Shown here piece after piece: positions 25,997 through 34,976 of a stretch of DNA of 64,000 nt. Numbering within the stretch: position 1 is the stretch's first letter; each line of letters opens with the position of its first letter. A program made the position numbers and the translations under genes. Source of the stretch: Streptosporangiaceae bacterium NEAU-GS5 (lineage in GTDB: Bacteria > Actinomycetota > Actinomycetes > Streptosporangiales > Streptosporangiaceae); the NCBI GenBank assembly GCA_017592665.1, contig JAGFNW010000039.1, positions 1-64,000 of the forward strand. The letters run 5' to 3'. The notes under the pieces are model-generated. The model worked only from the letters and a program-made list of their open reading frames with translations, ran no database searches and had not been told where the DNA came from.

Positions 25997-26617
25997 TCAG
26001 ACGCCGGCCGCGGCCTCCCGGGGCGTGCGGGCGCCGAGGAGGGCGAGGCAGTTCGCCCACAAGGCGCTCAGCGGCTGGGCGTTGTTGTAGAGCTTGGCGA
26101 ACAGCACCTGACCCTCGAGCTGGGCGACCACGGCCCGGGCGGCTTCCCGCGTGTCGGCCACGTCGACCTCCCCCCGCTGGAGGGCCTCGGCGATGACCGC
26201 GCCGACCATCGCGACCTGCGTTTCGAAGATCTCCTGCAGCCGGATGCGGATGGCCTCGGTCTGGTTGCTCATCTCCAGGGTGAGGTTTCCGAACAGGCAC
26301 CCCGAGATCGTGCCGCAGCTCTGCTGGGCCGTACGGAGGCCTGCCTCGGTCTCCTCGAACAGCCGGCGCAGACGCGGCAGCGGGGGAGCGTCACTGCTGA
26401 GAGCATCCGCCCAGGTGCGCTTCTGGCCGGCCCAATGCGCGTCGATGACGGCCAGCGCCAGGGACTCCTTCGACTCGAAGAAGTAGTAGAAACTGCCCTT
26501 GGGCACGCCGGCCGCCTTGCATATCTCGGCCACCCCCAGAGCCGAATAACCGTGCGTCTCGATGAGCGCCCGCGCTGCGCTCAGAACTCTCTCGCGAGCA
26601 TCGCTGGTCCGCCCCAT
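25997..26617 (-). CDS. TetR-family regulator
   Basis: The 206-residue protein has an N-terminal TetR HTH ('GYSALGVAEICKAAGVPKGSFYYFFESKESLA', read in parts). The C-terminal domain carries two cysteines in 'QQSCGTISGCLFGNL', as in the NemR/YxaF-like branch that senses electrophiles. Its presumed operator sits between it and the divergent secreted-protein gene. A second identical core lies upstream of the SDR gene, which is therefore a likely target. Confidence 0.9.
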   Translation of the reverse strand: MGRTSDARERVLSAARALIETHGYSALGVAEICKAAGVPKGSFYYFFESKESLALAVIDAHWAGQKRTWADALSSDAPPLPRLRRLFEETEAGLRTAQQSCGTISGCLFGNLTLEMSNQTEAIRIRLQEIFETQVAMVGAVIAEALQRGEVDVADTREAARAVVAQLEGQVLFAKLYNNAQPLSALWANCLALLGARTPREAAAGV

Positions 26618-26625
26618 GCTTCTAG

Positions 26626-26643
26626 TTTACGACCGGTCGACTA
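26626..26643. promoter_or_regulatory. TetR operator copy 2 (autoregulatory)
   Basis: TTTA-CGACCGGTCG-ACTA lies 9 bases upstream of the TetR ATG. It shares the exact 14-mer CGACCGGTCGACTA with the site at 24241-24254. Confidence 0.65.
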
Positions 26644-26681
26644 CTCCGGACGCGTGGAACATTGTGGAACCCCCACACAGT

Positions 26682-27518
26682 GTGAGGACATTCTTCAAAA
26701 TCGCGCTGGTCGCCGTCAGCACGGCGATTGTGGCGCTCCTGGGTCTTCCCGCATCCGCGGCACCCGTTCCGTCCGACCTTGTGACGGTTTCCGGTGTCGT
26801 GTTCACGCCGCACAACGTGCCGGTGGTCGGCAGTGTCGACTGCCCCAGCGGATATCGGATGGTCGGCAGCGCCGCCGATCAGGCCCTGCTCACCGCCATC
26901 GCCCCCAACGCGACCTTCACCGGCGCGATCGTCTCGGGGTTCGCGCGCGATCTCCCGCCGAACAACTTCATCACCATGACGGTCATCTGCGCCCCGCAGA
27001 GCCGGTTCACCGACGTCGTCGTGGTGCAGGCGGCCGACCACAGGTTCAGGCCCGGCGACTTCGCCCACTCGCTGGCCAAGTGCCCGGCCGGCTACTACGC
27101 GTTCGGCGGTGGCGGCTACTTCAGGAAGGGCACCGGCCCGTTCCGCGGCAGCACGGCCGACAACGTGTCGAACGCGCCGTCGGCGGACGGGACGAAGTGG
27201 ACCTTCGCCGGCACCATGCCGTCCGACACGGACACGATGATGATCATCACGCAGTGCGCGCCGAAAACCGGCAAGGACTTCCTCGTCCAGTTCGGCAACG
27301 TGTCCACCTCGCCCACGACCAAGGTCGGTAGCTTCGTCAACTGCCCGTCGGGATACACGGCCATCGCGGGTGGCTACTACATCTCCAATCCCGACGGCTC
27401 GGAAGCCCGGCCGGGCACCATCCAGGTGTCGAAGCCGTTGCTGAACGGCTGGGCGGTCTCCGGCCTCGCCCCGGCCAACACGAAGATGGTCGCCTTGGCC
27501 CAGTGCCTGACCCCCTGA
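26682..27518 (+). CDS. secreted protein with three internal CPxGY repeats
   Basis: The GTG at 26682 gives 278 residues beginning with a signal peptide (VRTFFKIALVAVS..LPASA). A GTG at 26664 would add six residues. The mature part holds three repeats of about 80 residues. Each starts CP(S/A)GY ('DCPSGYRMVG', 'KCPAGYYAFG', 'NCPSGYTAIA') and ends with a cysteine in (I/T)xC. That gives one predicted disulphide per repeat. No known domain is recognised. The three-fold build suggests a beta-trefoil-like or propeller-like fold and an extracellular binding role. Confidence 0.75.
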   Translation: MRTFFKIALVAVSTAIVALLGLPASAAPVPSDLVTVSGVVFTPHNVPVVGSVDCPSGYRMVGSAADQALLTAIAPNATFTGAIVSGFARDLPPNNFITMTVICAPQSRFTDVVVVQAADHRFRPGDFAHSLAKCPAGYYAFGGGGYFRKGTGPFRGSTADNVSNAPSADGTKWTFAGTMPSDTDTMMIITQCAPKTGKDFLVQFGNVSTSPTTKVGSFVNCPSGYTAIAGGYYISNPDGSEARPGTIQVSKPLLNGWAVSGLAPANTKMVALAQCLTP

Positions 27519-27538
27519 AACAACCCGAAGGACGACGT

Positions 27539-28654
27539 TCACCAGCCGATCGCGGCGGCCACCGGCCGGTGGTCGCTGCCGGTGGCCGGCAGCACCCACG
27601 AGCGCGCCGGCTCCACACCTCTGACCAGGATCTGGTCGATCCGCGCCACCGGGAACCCGGCCGGCCAGGTGAAGCCGAAGCCATCTCCGGCCACGTCCTG
27701 GGCCGAGCGCAGCTGCGCGGTGAGATCGGCGAACGCGCGGTCGTCCATGGCGCCGTTCAGGTCGCCGAGCAGCACCACCCGTTTGTTCGGCTCGGCGGCG
27801 ACGGCCTCGCCGAGCGCCTGCGCGCCTCTGTCCCGCTGGTCCGTTGTAAAACCCCCTCGGGGATTCACGCGTGCGGACGCCAGGTGGGCCACGTACATCA
27901 CCAACGGGCCCTGATCCGTGGTGACCGTGGTGCGCAGCGCACGAATCTCGGCCATGTCGAGCGGCTTGGTGGCCGCCAGCGGCCCGTAGTCCATCTTGAT
28001 GTCGATCGGCCGGGTGTCCGACAGCGGCAGCCTGCTCCACAGCCCGACCGTGCCCTGCGTCGCGTGGAACGGATAAGCCTTGGCCAGCTCCTTCTCGTAC
28101 GTGCCCGTGGCGTGCTCGGTCAGCTCCTCCAGGGCCAGCACGTCGGCACCGGAGGCGGCCAGGTCGCGGGCGGTGCCGGCCGGGTCGGGGTTTTCGGCGC
28201 CGACGTTGTGGCTGACCACGATGAGGTCCCCGCCCGGGCGGGACTTGTCGCCGAGCAGCCCGCCGTACAGGTTGAGCCACACCACGACCGGAAGCAGCAG
28301 CGCGGCCACCGCGGAGGCGGAGCGCCGCCACAGCGCCCCGGCCAGCAGCACCGGGACGAACAGGCCGAACCACGGCAGGAAGGTCTCCACCAGGCTGCCG
28401 AGGTTCCCGATCCGGTTCGGGATCTTCGCGTGCAGCATTAGGAGCAGGCCCAGCAGCAGCGCCAGCGCGGCGAGCACCGGACCGCGCTTCCACGGCCCCG
28501 GCCGGGAGCAGGCGACGATCGCCCGGCGAACACGCGTACGCCAGGCAACGGCGCCGCCCTCCACGGTCTCCGCCGTGTCCACCGTGTCTACTGTGTCCAC
28601 CTGCGCCACCGGCCGGCCCCGCTTGCTGTCGGTCACTGTCTCATCTTCGGGCAT
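27539..28654 (-). CDS. membrane-anchored endonuclease/exonuclease/phosphatase (EEP) protein
   Basis: An N-terminal region has three transmembrane helices (about residues 60-135). An exterior EEP domain follows, with 'VVSHNVG', 'ALEELT' (metal-binding Glu), 'HLAS', 'LLGDLNG' and the final 'GSDHRPV', the catalytic Asp-His signature. EEP enzymes hydrolyse phosphodiesters. The start at 28654 is the first ATG; GTG codons at 28678 and 28636 are alternatives. It follows the phytase-like esterase gene by 42 bases on the same strand, behind PHO-box-like repeats. This fits phosphate scavenging. Confidence 0.85.
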   Translation of the reverse strand: MPEDETVTDSKRGRPVAQVDTVDTVDTAETVEGGAVAWRTRVRRAIVACSRPGPWKRGPVLAALALLLGLLLMLHAKIPNRIGNLGSLVETFLPWFGLFVPVLLAGALWRRSASAVAALLLPVVVWLNLYGGLLGDKSRPGGDLIVVSHNVGAENPDPAGTARDLAASGADVLALEELTEHATGTYEKELAKAYPFHATQGTVGLWSRLPLSDTRPIDIKMDYGPLAATKPLDMAEIRALRTTVTTDQGPLVMYVAHLASARVNPRGGFTTDQRDRGAQALGEAVAAEPNKRVVLLGDLNGAMDDRAFADLTAQLRSAQDVAGDGFGFTWPAGFPVARIDQILVRGVEPARSWVLPATGSDHRPVAAAIGW

Positions 28655-28696
28655 TGGGCGGGGTCGGCCTGCATTCACGGGCGGCGATGACGGGGG

Positions 28697-29971
28697 CTAG
28701 GGGCGGCGGCCGAGGTCGATGGTGACGATGCGGCTCGGCACGCCGGAGTCGATCAGCTTGCCGTTGGCGTCGAAGGCGCCGAGACCGAAGTCGTTGTCGT
28801 TGGCGACCACGAGCGTCTGGTGGTCGGCCAGCAGGGTGATCCCCTCCACCTTCCCCGGCAGCGACGGCACGACCACGGACAGGTCGATCACGAGCGACTT
28901 GGACGGCAGTTTGATCGGCGACAGGCTGGTCAGCGCCTCGAGAGAGGGCGTGGTAGCCGGGGCATCGTACTTGCCGCCGAGCAGGTTGGTGCCGCGGTCC
29001 AGATCGATCAGATAGATCCGCGCGACGTTGTCGGTGCGCTCGTCCACCAGCAGCCGATTTCGCTCGACGTAGGCCAGCCCGGAGATCTTCATCTCGCTCT
29101 GGTCGCCGTTGACCTTGGGATCGAAGGTCTTGACGTCCTCGAACTGGTAGGCGTACTCACCGGTGACCTTCTTGGCGCGGATGTCGAAGGTGAGGATGCG
29201 GGCGATGCGCGAGGCGTCGCCGGTCTTCTTGTCCGGGTTCTGCAGCGGGCTCTGCACCGCGATGTAGAGCGTGTTGCCATTGATCGCGAGGCCTTCGAAG
29301 CCGCGGTTCTGCTTGCGGGTCGCGAGGATGGCGGGCAGCGTCTCCTTGACCGGATAGTCGGCCCCGGTGAGATGCAGGCCGGCCGGGACCAGGCGCTCCA
29401 GGACCTTGCCCCGGGCCGAGACGTGCACCAGCGACGGGCTGTATTCGTCTACCAGCCAGAACTCGCCGTTGCCCGGAGTCTGCACGATCTCCTCGGTGTC
29501 CAGGCCGCTCGGGTTGTACGGCAGGACGGTCAGACCGTCCCAGGTGTACGGAACCTCGTCGTGGCCGGCCTGGTTGGAAAGGCCCGTCACCGGTTTGCCC
29601 GAGGTGCCCACGATCGGGATGTACTTCTTTATCTCGACGCCGCGCTTCGTGCTCACCCGGACGATCGCCGGGGCGAACTCGGGGATCGGGAAGGTGCGCA
29701 CCTTTTGCCCGTTGACCGTGGGCTGTCCGTTGGGGCCGCGGTCGGTGACCATCCAGTAATCCCCGTCGCGGGGGCCGGGGAACAGGCCGCTGCCGATGCC
29801 GCCGAGCTTGATGCCCCGGTCATTGGCGATCGACGGCTGCAGGCCGGCCAGCGGGAAGGGTGGAATGGTCACGTCCTTGACGACCTTGACCGGTTTGGGC
29901 GCGGCGGCGACAGCCGTACCCGGTATGACGAGGGCCGCGAGAACCGCGGCGAGAATGCGACGACGTAACAC
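28697..29971 (-). CDS. secreted esterase-like protein of the phytase family (PF13449 type)
   Basis: From the GTG at 29971 (AAGG upstream) the 424-residue protein has a signal peptide (VLRRRILAAVLAALVIPGTAVAA). A beta-propeller-like domain follows, with 'GGIGSGLFPGPRDGDYWMVTDRGPNG' (split here), 'RGFEGLAINGNTLYIAVQSP' and 'VEGITLLADHQTLVVANDNDFG'. These are characteristic of the esterase-like phytase domain. It is probably an extracellular phosphoester or ester hydrolase, but activity within this family is poorly defined. It is first gene of a unit with the EEP phosphatase. Confidence 0.87.
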   Translation of the reverse strand: MLRRRILAAVLAALVIPGTAVAAAPKPVKVVKDVTIPPFPLAGLQPSIANDRGIKLGGIGSGLFPGPRDGDYWMVTDRGPNGQPTVNGQKVRTFPIPEFAPAIVRVSTKRGVEIKKYIPIVGTSGKPVTGLSNQAGHDEVPYTWDGLTVLPYNPSGLDTEEIVQTPGNGEFWLVDEYSPSLVHVSARGKVLERLVPAGLHLTGADYPVKETLPAILATRKQNRGFEGLAINGNTLYIAVQSPLQNPDKKTGDASRIARILTFDIRAKKVTGEYAYQFEDVKTFDPKVNGDQSEMKISGLAYVERNRLLVDERTDNVARIYLIDLDRGTNLLGGKYDAPATTPSLEALTSLSPIKLPSKSLVIDLSVVVPSLPGKVEGITLLADHQTLVVANDNDFGLGAFDANGKLIDSGVPSRIVTIDLGRRP

Positions 29972-30024
29972 GGAAGGCCTTTCGCGCGCACTGCATCGTG
30001 GGCAAGGCCGCCAAATGTAGCGAA

Positions 30025-30046
30025 CGCGTGTGACACAACGGTGAAG
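30025..30046 (-). promoter_or_regulatory. PHO-box-like direct repeats upstream of the phytase-like gene
   Basis: On the minus strand two adjacent 11-base units, CTTCACCGTTG (30046-30036) and TGTCACACGCG (30035-30025), follow the streptomycete PhoP box pattern. A weaker third unit, TTCGCTACAT, follows. They lie about 55 bases upstream of the GTG. Confidence 0.5.
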
Positions 30047-30098
30047 ATTCAACTTCTGTTACGCAGAATTCGCCGTGGGTCTGCCGAGCACATTTATG

Positions 30099-30629
30099 TC
30101 AGGAATTGCCACTTCGCGACTGGATTGTCCGCGTCCAGCCCGCGGAGGGGGTGACGGGCCGGTCGGGGTGGTCTCGCCGCACGCGCTCATCGTGGTACTG
30201 CGTGGAAAGGACGATGTGGGTGTCCATCTCGCCGTGCTTTCCGATCTGTTCCAGCACGCCTTCGAGATGCGCCAGTGACGAGGCCCTGACCTTGAGCATC
30301 GAGCAGTGCTGGCCGCTCAGTTTGGCGATTTCGACCACCTCTGGATAGTCCTCGGCGGCTGAGCTCTTGAGCAGGCAGGAGCCGCTGGCGCAGCGCAGCT
30401 GGATGTACGCCTGGATGGGGAACCCAGCCGCCGTGGGATCGATCTGGGCCTGGTAGCCGACGATCACGCCGCGCCGCTCCAGGCGGCGAATCCGGTCGGC
30501 GACGGCGGGCGCGGACAGATGCACCCGCCGGGCCAGCTCGTTGTAGGACAGCCGCGCGTCGGCCTGCAGTTCGTCGAGCAGCTTCCAGTCGAGATCATCG
30601 AGGTCACCTGCCGACCGTGAGAATTCCAC
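30099..30629 (-). CDS. Lrp/AsnC-family regulator
   Basis: From the GTG at 30629 the 176-residue protein has an AsnC HTH ('LDDLDWKLLDELQADARLSYNELARRV', seen in parts; 'RIRRLERRGVIVGY'). A C-terminal RAM-type ligand domain has two cysteines in 'CASGSC'. It is divergent from an FAD oxidase gene across 91 bases and is the likely regulator of that unit. Confidence 0.88.
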   Translation of the reverse strand: MEFSRSAGDLDDLDWKLLDELQADARLSYNELARRVHLSAPAVADRIRRLERRGVIVGYQAQIDPTAAGFPIQAYIQLRCASGSCLLKSSAAEDYPEVVEIAKLSGQHCSMLKVRASSLAHLEGVLEQIGKHGEMDTHIVLSTQYHDERVRRDHPDRPVTPSAGWTRTIQSRSGNS

Positions 30630-30720
30630 GGTCTCGACTTTACGATCGCATCCATTAAGTGCCCAGGCGCGCCTCGATGGCCATGTCCAGCTCGAGCCGT
30701 GGCCCCCTAGCGTGAATCCT

Positions 30721-32127
30721 GTGATCAGTAACGGACATCGGTCCGGTGGTGATGTCGTCGACGCGCTCCCGGCCCGGGCGTGGCGGGCGTTGGCGCAGCA
30801 GGTCACCGGCGCCGTGCTGACCAGCGATCACGCCGACTACGACGCGGCCCGCAGACCGGCCGGACAGCGCTTCGGTCAGATCCGTCCGCGGGCCGTGGTG
30901 CGCTGCCGGACCGCCTCCGACGTCGCGGCCGCGCTTGGTTTCGCCAGGGACAACGGCCTGACCGTGGCCGTGCGCAGCGGCGGGCACGACTTCGCCGGTC
31001 GGTCCACGACCACCGGACTGCTCATCGATCTCAACGAACTCACCGGGGTGTCCCTGAAGGACGGGGTCGCCCACGTCGGCACGGGCACGCGGCTCGCCGA
31101 CGTGTATCACCACCTCGACCGGCACGCCCAGACGCTGCCCGCCGGGAGCGGCCCTTCCGTCGGCATCGCCGGGCTGACCCTCGGCGGCGGCATGGGCTTC
31201 CTCGGCCGAACCTGGGGGTTGACCTGCGACCGGCTCGTCGGCGCGCATGTCGTCCGCGCGGACGGCAGCCTCGTGCACTGCGACGCGAGCGAGCACGCCG
31301 ACCTGTTCTGGGCCCTGCGGGGTGGCGGCGCCGCGGGTGTCGGCGTCGTCACGGAGCTGTCCTTCGCGCCGGTTCCGACTCCGCGATGCATCGCCGTCGA
31401 GCTCAGGTGGGACCATCGGCTCGCGGCCCAGGTCGCCGACGCCTGGCAACGGTGGAGCCCGGAAGCGCCGGCCGCGCTCGCCGCAAGCCTGCTGCTCACG
31501 TTCCCGGCCGGGCCGTACGGCCGGGCGCGGGTGAGTCTGGTCGGAGCGGCGGTCGGGCTGTCGCCCGCGCACACCGACGATCTCCTTGACGATCTCATCG
31601 CCAGGGTCGGGGCCCGCCCGCGAGGCCGATGGCGCCGGCAGTTGTCCTGGATGGACACCCCGGCCGCTCTCGCCGCGCGCCTGCCCGGCGACGACGCCGG
31701 GCACCTGCTCATCAAGTCAGGCTTCTTCCGGCAGGACATACCAGCGGGCACACTCGACACCCTGGTCGATCAGCTGGTCGCCGACCGGCGCCCCGGCGAA
31801 TCGCGCGAGCTCGACTTCACGCCGTGGGGCGGCGCCTACAACCACGTCCCGTCGCAGGCCACGGCGTTCCCCCATCGAAGCGAGCGATTCCTGCTCAAAC
31901 ACGCCGCCATCGTCCGGCCGGACACCGTCCTCCCGCAGAGCGCGTGGCTGCGCAGTTCTTGGCAGACGGTCCAGCCCTGGTCGAGCGGCGGCGTCTATCC
32001 CAACTTCCCCGACCCCACCCTCACCGACCCCGAGCGCTCCTACTGGGGCGGCAACCTCCCGAGGTTGGAGCGGGTGAAGGCGGCCCACGACCCCGGCCGG
32101 ATGCTGCCCGGCCTGGGGCACGTATGA
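30721..32127 (+). CDS. FAD-linked (berberine-bridge/BBE-type) oxidase
   Basis: The 468-residue protein has an FAD_binding_4 domain with the flavin-attaching His in 'RSGGHDFAG', 'GLTLGGGMGFLGR', and a C-terminal BBE segment ('YWGGNLPRLERVKAAHDPGRML'-like, split). Where bicovalent enzymes have a cysteine before the 'TVGIAG' loop, this has 'GSGPSVG', so attachment is probably through His only. A TAGCGT -10 element (30708-30713) lies seven bases before the GTG at 30721, favouring that leaderless start over the GTG at 30712. It is first of a three-gene unit. Confidence 0.88.
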   Translation: MISNGHRSGGDVVDALPARAWRALAQQVTGAVLTSDHADYDAARRPAGQRFGQIRPRAVVRCRTASDVAAALGFARDNGLTVAVRSGGHDFAGRSTTTGLLIDLNELTGVSLKDGVAHVGTGTRLADVYHHLDRHAQTLPAGSGPSVGIAGLTLGGGMGFLGRTWGLTCDRLVGAHVVRADGSLVHCDASEHADLFWALRGGGAAGVGVVTELSFAPVPTPRCIAVELRWDHRLAAQVADAWQRWSPEAPAALAASLLLTFPAGPYGRARVSLVGAAVGLSPAHTDDLLDDLIARVGARPRGRWRRQLSWMDTPAALAARLPGDDAGHLLIKSGFFRQDIPAGTLDTLVDQLVADRRPGESRELDFTPWGGAYNHVPSQATAFPHRSERFLLKHAAIVRPDTVLPQSAWLRSSWQTVQPWSSGGVYPNFPDPTLTDPERSYWGGNLPRLERVKAAHDPGRMLPGLGHV

Positions 32128-32141
32128 GAAAGGATTCCACT

Positions 32142-32948
32142 ATGACCAGCCAGCCCACAGAATCCAGCAGTTCAGGGATCGGCGACGCGGCCACGCCCGC
32201 GGTCGCCGACCGGGCCGCGTTCCAGGCCGAACTGGACCGGCTCCGAGCCCGGGAGAAGGCCCACACCCGCGAAGGCGATGCGATCGCCGCCGCCCGGCGG
32301 CGTCTCCCGATGGTCGAAGTCGATCCGCGGACTCCGCTGACCGGAACGGACGGGCCGGTGCCGTTGATAGACATCTTCGACGGCCGATCCCAGCTGATCG
32401 CCTACTACCACATGTGGCACATCGGCAGGCCCGCCGCCGAGCAGTGCGAGGGCTGCACCTTCAGCACCTCCCAGGCCAACGAGCTGTCCTATCTGCACTC
32501 ACGCGACGTCAGCTACGCGATCTTCTATGAGGGGCCGTACGAGGAGATCTCGCGGTATCGCGATTTCCTCGGCTACACCGCCCCCTGCTATTCGGTGCCG
32601 CAGGACTCCGTGGACCGGTTGATCGCCGATCGGCACTTCGGCATCCTGGCCTGCTATCTGCGAGACGGCGACCAGGTCTATGAGACCTACTGGACCACCG
32701 GCCGCGGCAACGAGGTGATGGCGCCGTCGTACGGTCTTCTGGACCGGACCGTCTACGGCCGGCAGGAGTCCTGGGAGGACTCGCCGGAGGGCTGGCCGCA
32801 GCGCTGGGGGTCCAAGGGCGGCCAGTTCCAGCTGAACGGACGCCCGACCGTCCAGTGGCAGCGGATCCAGGCCGGGCTCGACGACGACCTCGGCCCGATG
32901 CCGGACGGTTGGACCAGGTGTCCCTGCTCACTGCATACTCGCCGTTGA
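32142..32948 (+). CDS. DUF899 thioredoxin-like protein
   Basis: The 268-residue protein has the DUF899 hallmark 'AYYHMWHIGRPAAEQCEGCTFST' (split), 'DVSYAIFYEGPYEEI' and the C-terminal 'DDLGPMPDGWTRCPC'. It adopts a thioredoxin-like fold and has unknown chemistry. AAAGGA seven bases before 32142 supports this start. An ATG at 32124 overlaps the oxidase stop and is the alternative. It is co-transcribed with the FAD oxidase and epimerase-like genes. Confidence 0.85.
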   Translation: MTSQPTESSSSGIGDAATPAVADRAAFQAELDRLRAREKAHTREGDAIAAARRRLPMVEVDPRTPLTGTDGPVPLIDIFDGRSQLIAYYHMWHIGRPAAEQCEGCTFSTSQANELSYLHSRDVSYAIFYEGPYEEISRYRDFLGYTAPCYSVPQDSVDRLIADRHFGILACYLRDGDQVYETYWTTGRGNEVMAPSYGLLDRTVYGRQESWEDSPEGWPQRWGSKGGQFQLNGRPTVQWQRIQAGLDDDLGPMPDGWTRCPCSLHTRR

Positions 32949-32983
32949 CCTGGTTCGACGTCGAAGGGGCCGGAGGGAGAGCC

Positions 32984-33955
32984 ATGCGAGTCGTGGTCAT
33001 CGGCGGGAGCGGGCACATCGGCACATACCTCGTCCCCCGGATGGTGCGCGCCGGTCACGAGGTGATCAACATCAGCCGTGGCACCCGCACCGCGTACACC
33101 GAAGCCGCCGAATGGCTGCAGGTCCGCCCGGTCGTCGCCGACCGGCAACGGGAGGACGACGAGGGCACCTTCGGCGACACGGTGGCCGGCCTGAATCCGG
33201 ACGTGGTCATCGACCTGGTCTGTTTCACCCTGGAATCGGCCACCGCGCTGGTCGAACGGCTGCGCGGCGAGGCCGGGCACCTGCTTCACTGCGGTTCGGT
33301 GTGGCGTTACGGCCAAAGCCACAAGGTGGCGATTTCCGAATCCGAGGGCACCGCGCCTTTCGGGGAGTACGGCATCCAGAAGGACGAGATCGCGCGGATG
33401 CTGAAGGCGGAGACGGCGTCTGGGGGCCTGGTGACCACCTCGCTGGATCCCGGGCACATCGTCGGTCCCGGCTGGCACCCGATCGGTCCGCTGGGGAACA
33501 CCGACCCCGCGGTCTGGTATGCGCTGTCGGCCGGGCAGCCGCTGCAGATCCCTGGCATCGGGGCCGAGCTGATGCATCACGTACATGCCGACGACGTCGC
33601 CCAGGCCTTCGAGCGCGCGGTCGAGCACCGAGACGCCGCGGCGGGAGAGGATTTCAACGTCGTCGCTCCCACCGCGCTGAACGTACGCGGATACGCCCAT
33701 GTCGCGGCCGGCTGGTTCGGGCAGACCGCGGCGCTGGAGTCGGTCACCTGGGACCAGTTCCGTCAGACCACGTCCCCAGAGCATGCCGAGTCGAGCTGGA
33801 ACCACCTCTGCCGCAGCCACTGCCTCACCATCGACAAGGCCACGACCCTGCTCGGCTACACACCGCGCTACGAACCGGAGACCGCCGTGCTCGAGTCCGT
33901 CCGCTGGCTGATCGAACACGCCGAGCTGAAGGTGGCCCGCCCGCTCATCGCCTGA
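32984..33955 (+). CDS. NAD-dependent epimerase/dehydratase-family protein
   Basis: The 323-residue protein begins with the Rossmann motif VVIGGSGHIGTYL. It has 'HCGSVWRYG' in place of the usual Ser/Thr region and 'YGIQKDEIARML', where Tyr and Lys form the YxxxK pair. GGAGGGAGAG precedes the ATG. It is third in the oxidase/DUF899 unit. The substrate may be a modified sugar or an aldehyde product of the oxidase, which is inference. Confidence 0.85.
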   Translation: MRVVVIGGSGHIGTYLVPRMVRAGHEVINISRGTRTAYTEAAEWLQVRPVVADRQREDDEGTFGDTVAGLNPDVVIDLVCFTLESATALVERLRGEAGHLLHCGSVWRYGQSHKVAISESEGTAPFGEYGIQKDEIARMLKAETASGGLVTTSLDPGHIVGPGWHPIGPLGNTDPAVWYALSAGQPLQIPGIGAELMHHVHADDVAQAFERAVEHRDAAAGEDFNVVAPTALNVRGYAHVAAGWFGQTAALESVTWDQFRQTTSPEHAESSWNHLCRSHCLTIDKATTLLGYTPRYEPETAVLESVRWLIEHAELKVARPLIA

Positions 33956-33984
33956 CCATCTCCGCCTGATGCGCCGCGCGATAC

Positions 33985-34776
33985 TCAAGGCAGCTCGCCC
34001 GGCCCCTGCGGGGCGGCGGACGGCAGGAAGCGGCCGATCAGGAGTCGGTAGAGCCCGGCGCCGGCGAGTCCACCGGCGATGGGGCCGACGATCGGGATCC
34101 AGAAGTACGGATATCCCGTCTGATCGCGGAATGCGTCACCGTAGCCGGTGAGGAAGCTGGCGAGCCGCGGCCCGAGGTCACGTGCCGGGTTGGTCGCATA
34201 TCCAGCGTCGGTGCCCCACGCCATCCCGATGCCGACGACGAGCAGGCCGATGACGAACGGCGTCAGGTTGGCGGCCGGGGGAGTGCCGGCGGCGTCGGTG
34301 ATGGCGAGGATCAGGAACAGCAGGATGGCCGTGCCGATCACCTGGTCGCGGACGGCGCCCCACGGGCCGACCGGCAGCGTGCCGTTGCCGGGCAGAGTGG
34401 AGAAGACGCCCTGGGTCTTGATGGTCAGACCGGGATCCACGGCATGCAGGACCTCGGTGTAGTTCCAGCGCACCAGCAGCGCGGCGACGAAAGCGCCGAG
34501 AAACTGGGCGATCGAGTAGGGAGCCACCTTGCGCCACTCGAAGCCCTTGAAGGCCGCGAGCGCGATGGTGACGGCGGGATTGAGATGGGCGCCGCTGATC
34601 CGTCCGGCGACGTAGATGCCGAGCATCACGCCGAGGCCCCAGGTCCAGGCGATGCTGTCGTGGTCACCGATGCCGCCGCCCCTTACCTGGGCCACCACCC
34701 CGAGACCGAACAGGATGAGAATCATCGTGCCGGCGAACTCTGCCGCGAGCTCGCCGATCAGACCCTGGGATTCCAT
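33985..34776 (-). CDS. aquaglyceroporin (MIP/GlpF type)
   Basis: The 263-residue protein has six transmembrane helices and two NPA pore loops: 'AHLNPAVTIAL' and 'ATNPARDLGPRL'. The Asp after NPAR is typical of glycerol facilitators rather than water-only channels. No glycerol kinase or GlpD is adjacent. It is divergent from a mycothiol-enzyme gene over 200 bases that contain a palindrome. Confidence 0.92.
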   Translation of the reverse strand: MESQGLIGELAAEFAGTMILILFGLGVVAQVRGGGIGDHDSIAWTWGLGVMLGIYVAGRISGAHLNPAVTIALAAFKGFEWRKVAPYSIAQFLGAFVAALLVRWNYTEVLHAVDPGLTIKTQGVFSTLPGNGTLPVGPWGAVRDQVIGTAILLFLILAITDAAGTPPAANLTPFVIGLLVVGIGMAWGTDAGYATNPARDLGPRLASFLTGYGDAFRDQTGYPYFWIPIVGPIAGGLAGAGLYRLLIGRFLPSAAPQGPGELP

Positions 34777-34909
34777 CGTGCTGCCATGGGCCCTCCCTCG
34801 AGGACGCCGTATCGGTCAGGTAGAAAAACCGTCACCAATCGCACGATCCCTCAGATCCTAACGACCGGCGATCAAGCCCGCGGCCCGTTTCCGCCGCATT
34901 CCGGGTGGC

Positions 34910-34926
34910 ACCCGTACAGTACGGGT
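34910..34926. promoter_or_regulatory. 17-bp perfect palindrome upstream of the mycothiol-enzyme gene
   Basis: ACCCGTAC-A-GTACGGGT lies 50 bases before the ATG at 34977. It is the only strong symmetry in the 200-bp divergent intergenic region and is probably an operator. The regulator is unknown. Confidence 0.6.
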
Positions 34927-34976
34927 CCTGGGCTCCAGCCCTCTCCCGAAGATCGCAAAGCCCTTGGAGGTGCACG

